In this document: positions 1 through 9,657 of the stretch, one piece after another | Layout of the letters: every line of letters starts with the position of its first letter | How positions within the stretch are numbered: position 1 is the stretch's first letter | From: Lenisia limosa | Lineage: Eukaryota > Breviatea | Reading direction: 5' to 3' | Assembly (NCBI GenBank): GCA_001655205.1 | Contig: LPNZ01011431.1 | Span: forward strand, 1-42,485 | Length of the DNA: 42,485 nt | The notes under the pieces: generated by a model | The model's database searches: none | What the model saw: the letters and a program-made list of their open reading frames with translations, nothing else | Told to the model about the DNA's origin: nothing | Position numbers and translations under genes: made by a program

Positions 1-136
1 GCGTTCGTCATGGGGTGCTCTTTTCCTCAATGTATCAACATACCTGAGAGATACTTAAAAAAAATGGTTTCATACTGTCAAGATCTCTATTCTCTATTGA
101 TAATGGTGCTTGGTAGCCGCCTTCCTTACTTTGCAG

Positions 137-480
137 GTGACGAAACCCCCACCGCCGAGACCCCAATAGAGGATGACGATTTCGCAGCCCCCTCCCAAAA
201 GGTTGGAACTCTCCCTGTACACCTCCGCTCAATCATTTCTGTCATTCTTGATCATGTTCTTGATATTTTGGAGGGTGACTAGTTTTTTATTTCAAACATT
301 ACATTCTTGCTTGTTGCCAGTGAGAGGTCAGTAGTACCATAAATATCGATATTTGGCAAGGATTTGTACGGGCGCTTTACCTTCTTAACCCAGCAGAAAC
401 GACGAAAGAAGAAGGCCAAGTCAGCCAAAACAAAAAAGGCCCTCTTTGCTGATGACGATGACGATGACCCATTTAAGTAG
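137..480 (+). CDS. 3' end of a Lys/Asp-rich protein gene (two last exons)
   Basis: Two exons join in phase: 137-201 (after a TTGCAG acceptor) and 394-480, ending in TAG at 478-480. The first encodes an acidic Pro/Thr stretch (TPTAETPIEDDDFAAP). The second is a basic run (QKRRKKKAKSAKTKK) followed by ALFADDDDDDPFK and the stop. The rest of the gene lies to the left of the window. The tail resembles the LF-acidic motifs of the WASH-complex subunit FAM21/WASHC2, but similar tails occur in many disordered proteins, so I assign no function. The intron 202-393 begins GTTGGA and ends with CCCAG after a pyrimidine-rich, CTTAAC-containing tract. Confidence 0.55.
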
Positions 481-872
481 ACCTCCCCTCTCCCCCTGTT
501 TTCCTGTCACGTGAAATGGATTTGTGTGACCTCTATTCACTAAAAAAAAACCAAGGCACCCAAAAAACAAGACAATTTCATGATACATACTTCTGGAGGA
601 ATCATACATTCGTGACAATACTTGGTAACTTTGTACATTTCTACAAAATATAATCCCATATTCGGTTTTTTGTTGGATTTCTGGGGGAAATGGCTGGGAA
701 ATACTGGGGAAAATGAGAAATTAAGAAACTGGTTTTGTGGCTTGGGGCTGATCAATTTATTTACATTAGTTACATTAGTGATATCACTTAAAATCTGAAC
801 CAAAATAATATATATTTAATAATAATAACAAGAGCGGAATATATTGTCTTTGTGTTGAGAAGGGCAAGAGTA
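481..872. other. AT-rich intergenic stretch, no gene seen
   Basis: Between the stop of the left-edge gene and the first plausible exon of the next plus-strand gene I see only AT-rich sequence with short reading frames lacking coding character. It probably holds the 3' UTR and terminator of one gene and the promoter of the next. I cannot point to a specific element. Confidence 0.4.
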
Positions 873-3800
873 ATGATGTATCTTCTTTGGCTTCTGGTGG
901 CTCTCCTACCTCTGCTAGCAACTACACTGTTTGTGGGGGTGTCGGAAGACTGGAAGGTGGAAGAAAAAGCATCTTGCATCTTGGGGATAAACTTGTTTAT
1001 ATTTATAACCCAAGCTTGCATCTTGCTTTCGCTGTATGTTTATCCTCTTTCATTTTTGGGCTAATTTCCATTTCAACTTTCTGACTACAATAATAACATA
1101 CATATTGGGTATCAATACTCATTCATCATATCTTGGTTATTATCACATCCGAAGGTTCAGCATCATTCACCTTTTCAAACTCAATCAGAGCCTCAAACAC
1201 AAATAATAGTACTCAAGGGGTTGTACAAAGGGTCTAACTAGAATTGTCATATTAGTGGAATATCTTTTAATTGTAATCTTTTAGAAAAGTTGACAGCTCC
1301 GGCCTTGCCGCAATCGAAGTAATTAACCCCACTTTAGATGCTCATCCCGTCACTGTTGTGGGTGGGACCGATAGACCGATAGTCTTAGGAGTCTGGATGT
1401 TGTATGATTTTGCAAAGAGAAAGGAAAAAAATTCAAACTATGTAACCGAAAAGGGTGTCATTGACATGCATCAGTCTTAAACCTAGTTGAGTTGAAGTTG
1501 CATTGGGTATAGGAGGAATATAGATACTAAAGCACAATATCCCTCCTAGATTGGGTCGGCTGGGATAATGAAATTGGTACAACAGAGCATTTGAAAGTGG
1601 TACCTGTTTACTTCTTGACTCTTCAGGAGTGGATGAAGAAGCGGATTTGCGACTATCTTCCAGTCAACATCCCTGCCGGTGAGTTGAAATTGTCTTGTGT
1701 TCGTTTGTCTCAGTTCGCTATATCATTTCCAGCCCGAAAAGGACCCATGCTTACTCCCAGGTGCCTCTCTATCATGCCCCAATGCTGATGCTGACGGCGG
1801 AAGAACATGCAAACTCATTTGCCCTGCAGGAGTATGTCCACGCATAGTAGCAATATCCTCATGATGCATAATAGAATATCCTTGTTGTAGACGGCTTTGG
1901 CCTGATACAGTAACTGATGGAATTGATGTCATGTTTTATTAGCATTGTCTTCACAGTTCAGACACAATCGTCAGCCAGTTCCGTGACGTGTGATGGACTT
2001 CTTGGATGGACTGCTATGCCGACTTGTGTGTCCGCCTACTCCAGAAAGTCAGCATGGTGCAATATGTGGCTCTCTGTTCTCCGAGAATCTTGCTTATTTG
2101 TCCTCACTTTGAGCGCATTTCTTTTCATTCACGGTTTTAGGAAGTTTTTTGGATGCTCTGGATCCACTTCGTCTCTTATTGTTTGTGGGGCCTTGATAAT
2201 GCCTTATTATTGGTATATTAAGAGCACATAAACTCAAACGGGAAGCGTTAGATTGTTTGACCACCATCCTCGCAGGGTATTTCCGAAAACATACCCATCT
2301 CCGGTAAACTCCAATCGAAGACGACAAAACTCAATTGTCATTTGACACATTGTGCGAGTATCAGCTCAAGTTGGGGGGGGGGGCAATCAAGCCTCTTTAG
2401 ACTTTCAATACTCTGACCAATTCAGAGGGATATGCTCAGACGTTTGGTTCCGCTAACGACTATCAAGTTGGAGCCCTTTTACCATGCTTCATATTCACTT
2501 GCTTTTTTNNNNNNNNNNNNNNNNNNNNNNNNNNNNNNNNNNNNNNNNNNNNNNNNNNNNNNNNNNNNNNNNNNNNNNNNNNNNNNNNNNNNNNNNNNNN
2601 NNNNNNNNNNNNNNNNNNNNNNNTCAATAATATATTGTTTTCAGGCCCTCTAACCATATAGCTTGGCGGTATCCCCGAAACTACGACAATCTTCGATTTT
2701 TCGGGAACAGTTCTTTTTGTGGGTTCGATACAGTATGGCATGATTTATTATCAATGCAAGTGTATTCATTATCAGTGCAAATGTATTTATTATCAATGCC
2801 AATGTATTTAGTATTTACAATTTGTCCAAATTTCGTAACATCGCAGGAGGTTCCCATTATTGACATCAAAGCATCCAATAAAAAGACCTTTGTGCTTACT
2901 GGTGAGTCAGGGACCTCACCTATCCTACGGTATCTGAATAAGCTCCCCTCTCTCATCTTGACTCATTGCTCAGAAACAACCACAATATCATATGATATTA
3001 TGTAGTATGTATATGTGTATCCATCTCATATGATATCATATAGTATACATATCCTTCCTTTGCAATTTACACTGAAAGCCACTGGGGAGCTGTATGGCAT
3101 GGGCTACAACACCATGAATGAGCTGTTTATTTTGGCTTCCACTGACCCTGTAACTGTTCCAACTAAGGTTGGCAGGGCGTTAACTTCTTGTATTTATTAT
3201 CGATTGGGTTTGCTTCAATATAATAACTATGTTTCTTTTTCCTGCAGTCAGACTACACATTCCCTGTGGCGCTCACGTCAGGCGCAATCGTACCAACCGA
3301 GTATTCCACCGTTGTGGCTGGTGAGTGGTCTTAGTGCTGACTCTTTGTCGGACAGTTTTGTTGTAGCAGGTTGAGTTTGACCTTTCAGCTGAGGGTCGTT
3401 ATTTTGGCGTTGGTCGCAATACCGAGGAGCAGCTGGCTTCCCCTGCTTCCGTGCCTCTAGGTGATCGGATGCTTTCCTGCAAATAATCCTGCTTCAAGTT
3501 TTCTATCGGTGTTAATTCAACATAGAACAGCCATGTTGTGAGAACTATCATCTAATTTAATTGTATTATGTTGACGGTTTGTAGCGCCCTTCGAGTTGAC
3601 TCTGCCCGGCACGCCCTCTTCCTTCGTTCTCGGATTCCATTCCTGGGGCTTCATTGATGGTTGGTACCTGGGTTTTGACAATCAACAATCAAAAAATCAG
3701 TCGATACCGTAAAAGCCCGAATATAAGCAACCCCCTAATATAAACAACTCGGATTACCTAATATAAGCAACTTTTACAGGGACATAGTATATATTATTCC

Positions 3801-6417
3801 GAAAAGCTTAATTCTACAAAAGAATTGTCATCTACTTCAAAAGGATCATCAATATCAGTATAAGTGCCACAAAAGAAGTTTCTTCCAGCATCCATTTTGT
3901 CCACATCGGCGAATAAATCTTCAACCTTGTGTTTTATTAGTGACGGCAAGAGGCAAGTGAAAGAGTTTTTGACCTCTTCGTTGGAAAAAGCCTTCAACGA
4001 TTCAGAAAGTATTGGCAAAATAACTCAATTGAAGGTGACTTTAGGTTACCCCCCGCTGTAGTTTCTGTGTGGGTTTCCACTTTTTGTTGATCAAGTGGCT
4101 GAAGTAACCAAGTGTAACCCGAAGGGACAACGCATTGCTTCACATTTTCTTTCTTGCAATAGGTGGACACTTCCTCCACCATGTGGCCAGCAAAAGAATC
4201 CCAAACCAGAAGTGATGGAGTTTTTACCCCGAAGAATTTCGACTTTGCCATTTCGGGAACCCAAACATCTTCAATCCAACGTCTTGAAAGCTCTGAATTA
4301 TTCCAACCCGACTAAAACACCGAAGTATCGTTTCCCATCGTCTTTTTTCTCTTTGAAATAATCACAGGTGTGAGGAATTTTCCAGAATAACTGATAGCAA
4401 GAAGAATAGAATGCGAAATCGTGATTTCGGTTGCACAACGGTGACCTTTGAAGACCCTTTTTGATTCAAAGTCCTATTGATATTAGGAACAAGTTCAAGG
4501 GAGGTTTCATCCATATTATCAACATTACATGGTAAGCTGTCGGTCAACAAATTTTTTGAATTCCAAAATAACCTCAGGGTCGACCTCACTGCTTTGAGAA
4601 ACATGAGTTGTTCTTCGATAGACAAAATTGTTCCGAGACAGCATACCACGAATCCATTTTAACGAGGGTTGTTGACTGGCACTCAACCTATTAGATTGTT
4701 TCTTAACATCCTCAACGGAAACCGGACGTCCCCTTGGTCGTTGTGATCGAACCCATTCCATTAATTTAACTTCAAGGTCACCCAAGGTTGTTTTCCGATC
4801 AAGAGGAGAGTCTGAGGTAATTCTCAGTTTACGCTTTGAAGGAACATTGAACACTGCATCCTTTTGACTAACCTAACGTGATATCATTGACTTATTATTT
4901 CCTTGAAATTTTTCCATCATTCTTTTCCGCCCAATTTGTTCAACAGATTTTAATATTGCACGTTTTTTTTTCAATAGAGTAGGATTTTCGACTGGTTTGA
5001 TTTTTTTTTTTTGATTTTCTTGAACTGAGCCGCTTTCCAAATCGATGTCCTCAAAACCTTTTGGAGATTTAGTTTCCTTCAAATTGGAATGGGTGTTTGA
5101 GCTTGATTTTTGGACCTCATCTTCTGATTGAACTTTTTAGTGACAAAAAAAAATACCAATTTGACTTTTCCTCGATGATTCTTGAAAATTCGAAAAGACT
5201 GAGTCACTTTCGCTGAACTGAAGTTTATGCCCAAGCAAAAATACCGATTTTTTGAAAAGTTGCTTATACTCGGGCTTTTACGGTATTTCATTTTAATTTG
5301 TCGTCCCTTGGATTGACAAACCTCAGTTGACGGAACTGTCTGGCTCCGCGGGTACAGTTATGGTGGTACCCTCCCCGCCTTACGGAACGACTGGACCCAG
5401 GTACCGGGGTAACAGATTCGGTCTGGGGAGAATTTGAAAGCTCACCCTCCTCACACCTTAGTTGGTGTTCGATTCTGGTGTTGTTGGTTTTGTCAAGACT
5501 TTCTCTGGTGCCGCAGCCCTTTTAGGTAGGGTATGCACTATGAAATTCAGACAATAATTGTCATAGTTTTCTTTCTCAATACTACTATTATATCGCACTC
5601 ATATGTGCCTCTTATTGATCTTAATCGATTCCTCCGAAGTTCCATTGTTACTACGGCTTCTTTGAACACTCTTTTCATTTTTTACTGAACTATGCTCAAG
5701 TTTTTTTTTTTTGCCTTTTTTTGTTTTTGTTTTAAGTTCGTGATGAGTATCCTTAACGCCAATATTCATTAAAATTCCTTGTTTTTACCCGCAATATTCT
5801 TCATCGAAATTTCCNNNNNNNNNNNNNNNNNNNNNNNNNNNNNNNNNNNNNNNNNNNNNNNNNNNNNNNNNNNNNNNNNNNNNNNNNNNNNNNNNNNNNN
5901 NGGGGTGGACGGAGGAACAGGCACACCCCAAGATGTCACCAGTGTTTTGAGTGATGTGAGCCTGGGTCTCATTGTCAAGGCCGTTTTCTTCAACTTATTA
6001 TTCAGTTCTCGGAAGCACCCATCACTGGCCTTGGTAGAGGAAGGCGGTCTATTTTCTTCATTTCTGGTAGGGGGCTCATTGTTTTTCAATATGATAGGGA
6101 TTTGATTGTGCGCGATTTCTTTAAAGTCCGCATAACGAGTTAGAAACTAACCTTGTGACGCGTTTGTCTGAGACGGCCGCAACTAACTGCAATGCTACCG
6201 AGGATGTTTTCATTAACCAGTACACCAGCGAATTCGGGGAGAAGGTGAGCCAGGAGTACTATTTGAATTCTGTGCATTGAATTTATTTTTGAATTATGTG
6301 TAGATAATGTCAAATCAACTAATTGTAGATAACGTCATTTCTTTCCAGCTAACCCCTTAGATCACGAATGCTGTTGGAGACTACTACACTATCTACTGGT
6401 CTGTTGAGAATGTCTAA
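873..6417 (+). CDS. RCC1-repeat-like protein, many small exons
   Basis: At least a dozen short exons follow one another on the plus strand. Well-placed ones are 1285-1361, 1627-1678, 2847-2901, 3079-3167, 3248-3320, 3370-3460, 3585-3659, 5327-5400, 5462-5525, 6144-6244 and 6361-6417 (TAA at 6415-6417). The middle exons carry motifs typical of RCC1 blades: GELYGMGYNTMNEL, GRYFGVGRNTEEQL and DGTVWLRGYSYGG. RCC1-type repeats form seven-bladed beta-propellers used for protein binding or exchange activity; the partner here is unknown. Most junctions agree in phase, including 2901/3079 and 3659/5327; the 3320/3370 junction does not, suggesting a mis-called splice site or a sequence error. The 5' end is unsure. 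One frame from 873 begins with a strongly hydrophobic stretch (MMYLLWLLVALLPLLATTL) that could be a signal peptide, but the overlapping frame also looks coding. Gaps at 2509-2623 and 5815-5901 hide some exons. Confidence 0.65.
3707..5283 (-). mobile_element. pogo/Tc5-like DNA transposon inserted in an intron
   Basis: A 1577-bp element has 25-bp terminal inverted repeats (left 3707-3731, right 5259-5283, one mismatch; outer end CCGTAAAAGCCCGA). It is flanked by TA at 3705-3706 and 5284-5285, the target duplication expected of the Tc1/mariner/pogo superfamily. Just inside the left end the 12-mer AATATAAGCAAC occurs at 3720-3731 and 3760-3771, with a one-mismatch copy at 3737-3748, a likely subterminal transposase-binding array. 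The whole element lies inside the intron between exons ending at 3659 and starting at 5327 of the RCC1-like gene. Removing it leaves an intron of about 90 bases, the local norm, and the flanking exons join in phase. Confidence 0.9.
3794..5082 (-). pseudogene. decayed pogo/Tc5-type transposase
   Basis: Read on the minus strand, fragments in different frames match the order of a DDE transposase of the CENP-B/pogo/Tc5 group. They are a basic N-terminus (from 5082), a CENP-B-type helix-turn-helix (about 4790-4600; LGDLEVKLMEWVRSQ and WIRGMLSRNNFVYRRT), the first catalytic Asp region (about 4520; NVDNMDETSLELVPN), the second Asp region (about 4200; LLVWDSFAGH), and the family signature GYTWLLQPLD (about 4110). 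An in-frame stop lies at 4873-4875, and frames shift near 4540, between 4362 and 4251, and near 4020. The third acidic residue could not be placed. The gene is therefore inactive; its domain content is established knowledge of the family, and the breaks are seen directly. Confidence 0.85.
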
Positions 6418-6870
6418 AAAATGTCATTAGATGTGATAATATATATTTTTCTGTTCTACACCTTGTTCCAAGATACATGACATAATATTTATTCAATACA
6501 TAACCTTTACTGTTCTTCTGCTTAGTTTGCGAAAGTAGTACCACTCCAGCCAACTTCGTGTCTGGCAGGGGGGGGGGGGATAAAATTGGAAAGTTTATGG
6601 TATGCGGGCTAGNNNNNNNNNNNNNNNNNNNNNNNNNNNNNNNNNNNNNNNNNNNNNNNNNNNNNNNNNNNNNNNNNNNNNNNNNNNNNNNNNNNNNNNN
6701 NNNNAGTACTTGGTGTGTGAAAAATGGAACCAAAGAAGTAGCACAAATAATCCAGCATGACAATGGGTAGAAAACAAATTGGTTGCCAGCATGAGTTTCT
6801 AAATGGTTTCGTATATCGTAGTGTATCTTGAGATGTTAAATGCCTCAGTAGTCTTGAAAACCATCAATTA
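6418..6870. other. intergenic stretch with G-run and N-gap
   Basis: From the stop of the RCC1-like gene to the foldback element there is no supported gene. The stretch holds an AT-rich 3' flank, a run of nine or more G near 6569 and an N-gap at 6613-6704. Confidence 0.4.
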
Positions 6871-7992
6871 GAGGTTATGCGAAAAAAAATTTGCTCCCGT
6901 AAACTTTGTCGGAAGTAAAACCTTTCCGCTTCTGCTTCCGAAGACACGGGGAGTATATAGTCTAAGCCTGGGGAAACATTTTTGAGTCTGGATCGGATTC
7001 AGTCATGACTGTAGAGGGGGATTCGAGTCTCCCTGTAGCAGTTTTTTTTCCTCTTCGTATTCTTTTATTTCAGTGACTTTTTTTGAGTCAACTGTAGATT
7101 ATCCGAATAGTTCTCATGAGACAATAGAACATCTAACTAGAATCAACACTACCTCGAGATAAAAGTGTAACTCCTGCTATGGAAGCCTGATTTCTATTCC
7201 ATCGCTTATAATAACGTTTCCACTACCATTAAGATATTAATAACTACTACCAAGTAGGTTTTGTTCCTTACAAGATAAAGGTTTTTTCACCACGCTTAAC
7301 ACTTGTCTGTGTCCTGGTCTGTATCGCCACTGTCTTATATTTTGGTCCTAGACAGACCCGTCTTTAGAGACTCGGACTGAGAAACACCATGAATTGTTAC
7401 CCCAGGCTTAGAATATATACTCCCTATGTGCGAAGGCTTCCTGCAAGGAAAGTCTCTGAAAAGCTGGTTTTGAAAACAAGTTTTTTTGGCAACATTCTCC
7501 TCTCGGATTGTCCTCGGATGTATTAGAGTTGTCCTTCTTCTCCTCCATTTCCCCTCCAATAATCAATATTTGTTACTGGATATCAAATATATAAGTTGAA
7601 AATGATATTGTATGTTGTAGAATAAGCCTATTTGTCCTTGGGAGAGCTACGTTGAGTTTTTTACAAGACAGCAGTCTCTTTCTTCAGCAAAAACATCGTC
7701 ATTGACATTAGAATTACAATAAGGGAATTTAGAAGCAGTAAAAAGAGAAGTGACAACGACATCTGCATCTCCAACTCAACAAGTGTTCTTCCTCTGTCAA
7801 AATATCTACTCTCCTCGTTAAAAGTCTTTATTCGCGTTCTCTTCTTGTATCCAGGAACACAACATTGTGTATAAATGGTCCAGATTTGGGAGGAAATCTT
7901 CGCATAACCTAAACTCAAAAAACCGCCAGAAAACTTTCCAAAAAAAAACTTGCACAAAGTTTACGGGACAAAGTTTTGTTTCGCATAACCTC
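6871..7992. mobile_element. foldback/MITE-like element with TA-flanked inverted ends
   Basis: The left end reads GAGGTTATGCGAAA from 6871 and the right end is its complement, CGCATAACCTC, ending at 7992. Both are flanked by TA (6869-6870 and 7993-7994). Inverted similarity continues about 40 bases inward (CCCGTAAACTTTGT on the left, its complement near 7960). A second inverted pair lies further in: 6948-6978 (GGGAGTATATAGTCTAAGCC) against 7395-7424. Because the right-hand partners are about 500 bases apart (7395-7424 versus 7950-7992) while the left ones are adjacent, extra sequence of about 0.5 kb probably lies in the right arm (about 7450-7945). I saw no transposase. Most likely this is a non-autonomous Tc1/mariner-type or foldback element. 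Confidence 0.65.
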
Positions 7993-8032
7993 TATTGTCC
8001 GATCTCCTCTGTTTCGCATAACCTCTATTGTC
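7978..8032 (+). repeat. tandem duplication of the foldback element's right end
   Basis: The 22-base segment beginning GTTTCGCATAACC occurs at 7978-7999 and again at 8011-8032. Each copy is followed or preceded by CGATCTCCTC, giving a repeat unit of about 33 bases that copies the element terminus together with its TA. It sits about 35 bases beyond the stop codon of the MIF gene, so it probably lies in that gene's 3' UTR. Confidence 0.8.
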
Positions 8033-8067
8033 TTGGGTGCCTCACCTAAATAAAAATTCCGATCTCC

Positions 8068-9121
8068 TCAGATGTCAAAGTACCGTCCGTTAACCCTTGT
8101 CCTAGCAAAACCCATTCATCCTCCCCATAATTCAGGATTATGTTTCTAACAAAAATAGGGTCGTACCTTGGGTAGTCTGAGAAGAAGCAATAATAACGGT
8201 CAGACTCGATATGCAGGGTGCGATGGAGGAGATCACATAAGCCCTTGCTGATAATCTTGTTTTCAGCCACACCAAGCTTGCCTGGGGGGGGGGGGNNNNN
8301 NNNNNNNNNNNNNNNNNNNNNNNNNNNNNNNNNNNNNNNNNNNNNNNNNNNNNNNNNNNNNNNNNNNGCTTAACATCTGCGAAACACACGAGTGTTGACA
8401 ACTAAACAAACAAAGACCAGGTCAGTCGCTTCTCAAGCTCATCAAGGTGAATACAGTCCAGTAATATGGCATAAGCGGCACGTAAACAAGACACAATATG
8501 ATTTTTTTGAGAGGAACGTCCAAAATTTTAGATTCCTTTGTGACAAGTTTTGATTTGAGTTTATTCTCCCTAGGGTTGGGCTTGAGAAGTTAAAATGGTG
8601 AACTGTGGCGAAGAAAAGAACATGGATTAAGTCCATTATTATCAAATCTCATGCTTGTCAGAACGGTGATATTTGTCAGAGCATTTCTTTTCCTTCCAAC
8701 AACTTAACTAGCAAAAAAAATCGGAGATAGACATGTGGGAAAAGTATACCAATGCTCTTGATCTCTGCGAGGCAGCAAGGGGAAGTATGGTCACCACCCA
8801 TGGACAGAGTGCTTGTGTTAGAGAGCTCCACCATCACGAACTAAAACGCGTCAATTGCATTTGATAGTGAGAAGACATAAGGGCGATGTGAGATTCGAAT
8901 GGGAAAATCAAAAGAGTTATCAAGCAGTCCCCAAGAGCTATGTACACAATTGCGTTGCAAACCTAACCAGTAACAGTGAAAGAGGTCCTCAATCAACTCC
9001 CCACGCCCACTTTCTCTGGCTTTCCAAGGAGCTGTGACATGCACTGTGAAGCCTCCTTGATGAACTCCGCTTTGGCAGCGGTTCCCATTTCAACGTTGGT
9101 CACGACTCGAAGGAATGGCAT
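8068..9121 (-). CDS. MIF-family tautomerase (macrophage migration inhibitory factor homologue)
   Basis: Four exons on the minus strand give a 116-residue protein, the family's usual size: 9121-9011, 8840-8750, 8281-8167 and 8101-8068 (TGA). All phases fit. The protein starts MPFLRVVTNVEMG, with Pro2, the catalytic base of MIF tautomerases, right after Met. It keeps LLGKPEK (Lys of the active site), LSMGGDHTSPCCLAEIKSIG, which aligns with the mammalian FGG...PC...SIG segment, and the LHIESDRYY strand near the end. MIF trimers catalyse keto-enol tautomerisation of phenylpyruvate-like substrates and act as cytokines in animals; protist roles are mostly unknown. The mammalian CxxC redox motif is not kept: the two Cys are adjacent. 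Intron 2 contains the 8296-8367 gap behind a 12-base G-run. An alternative acceptor near 8149 would give a longer C-terminus; the one chosen gives the family-like NGRYF ending. Confidence 0.9.
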
Positions 9122-9657
9122 GATCTGCAAAGTGAAAAGTAGGACTTGAGACAGGCAACAAAGCAATGGCATTTGTTTGCCTTTAATAACAACAGAGCAT
9201 ACAATTTTGTATATTTGTAGGGGTTTTGGATACCGGTGGGTGGGCTGCCTGGTTGAAAAAGAAAAAAACGAAAAAAAAGGGGAAAAGCCATTAAATTCAA
9301 TTCACGTATTTGCACTATCCTCTCGTTTTGCCTTCTTTGTCTCTGAACCACCTGAGGTTCACAGCGGAGCATGCGAAGCCGCAAGCCGAGGAGTTTGTTC
9401 AGAGTGTCTTTGTCAATTGTTGCCATTTCCCAGCCATTTTTAAGGATCTGCAGATAGTTTCTTTGCATAGCATCATAGCAAAATGTATGCAACATGCAAC
9501 TCCCTTCCCCTATCGCAAGCCTCCTCCCAAAAAACTTACCAAAAAACTCAACCACCAATGTTGGACAAAACAATTGAGGAATCGCAATTATGTATTATCC
9601 ATTTCTTCAACAGCCCATACAATTCAAAAACAACCATAACTTTAACATGGAGAAACA
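9122..9657. other. intergenic, MIF promoter side
   Basis: Between the MIF start codon and the NEMF stop codon I see no supported gene. A minus-strand open frame at 9100-9573 has no recognisable domain and overlaps the MIF start, so it is probably chance. The region should hold the MIF promoter and the NEMF 3' UTR; no specific motif was identified. Confidence 0.4.
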
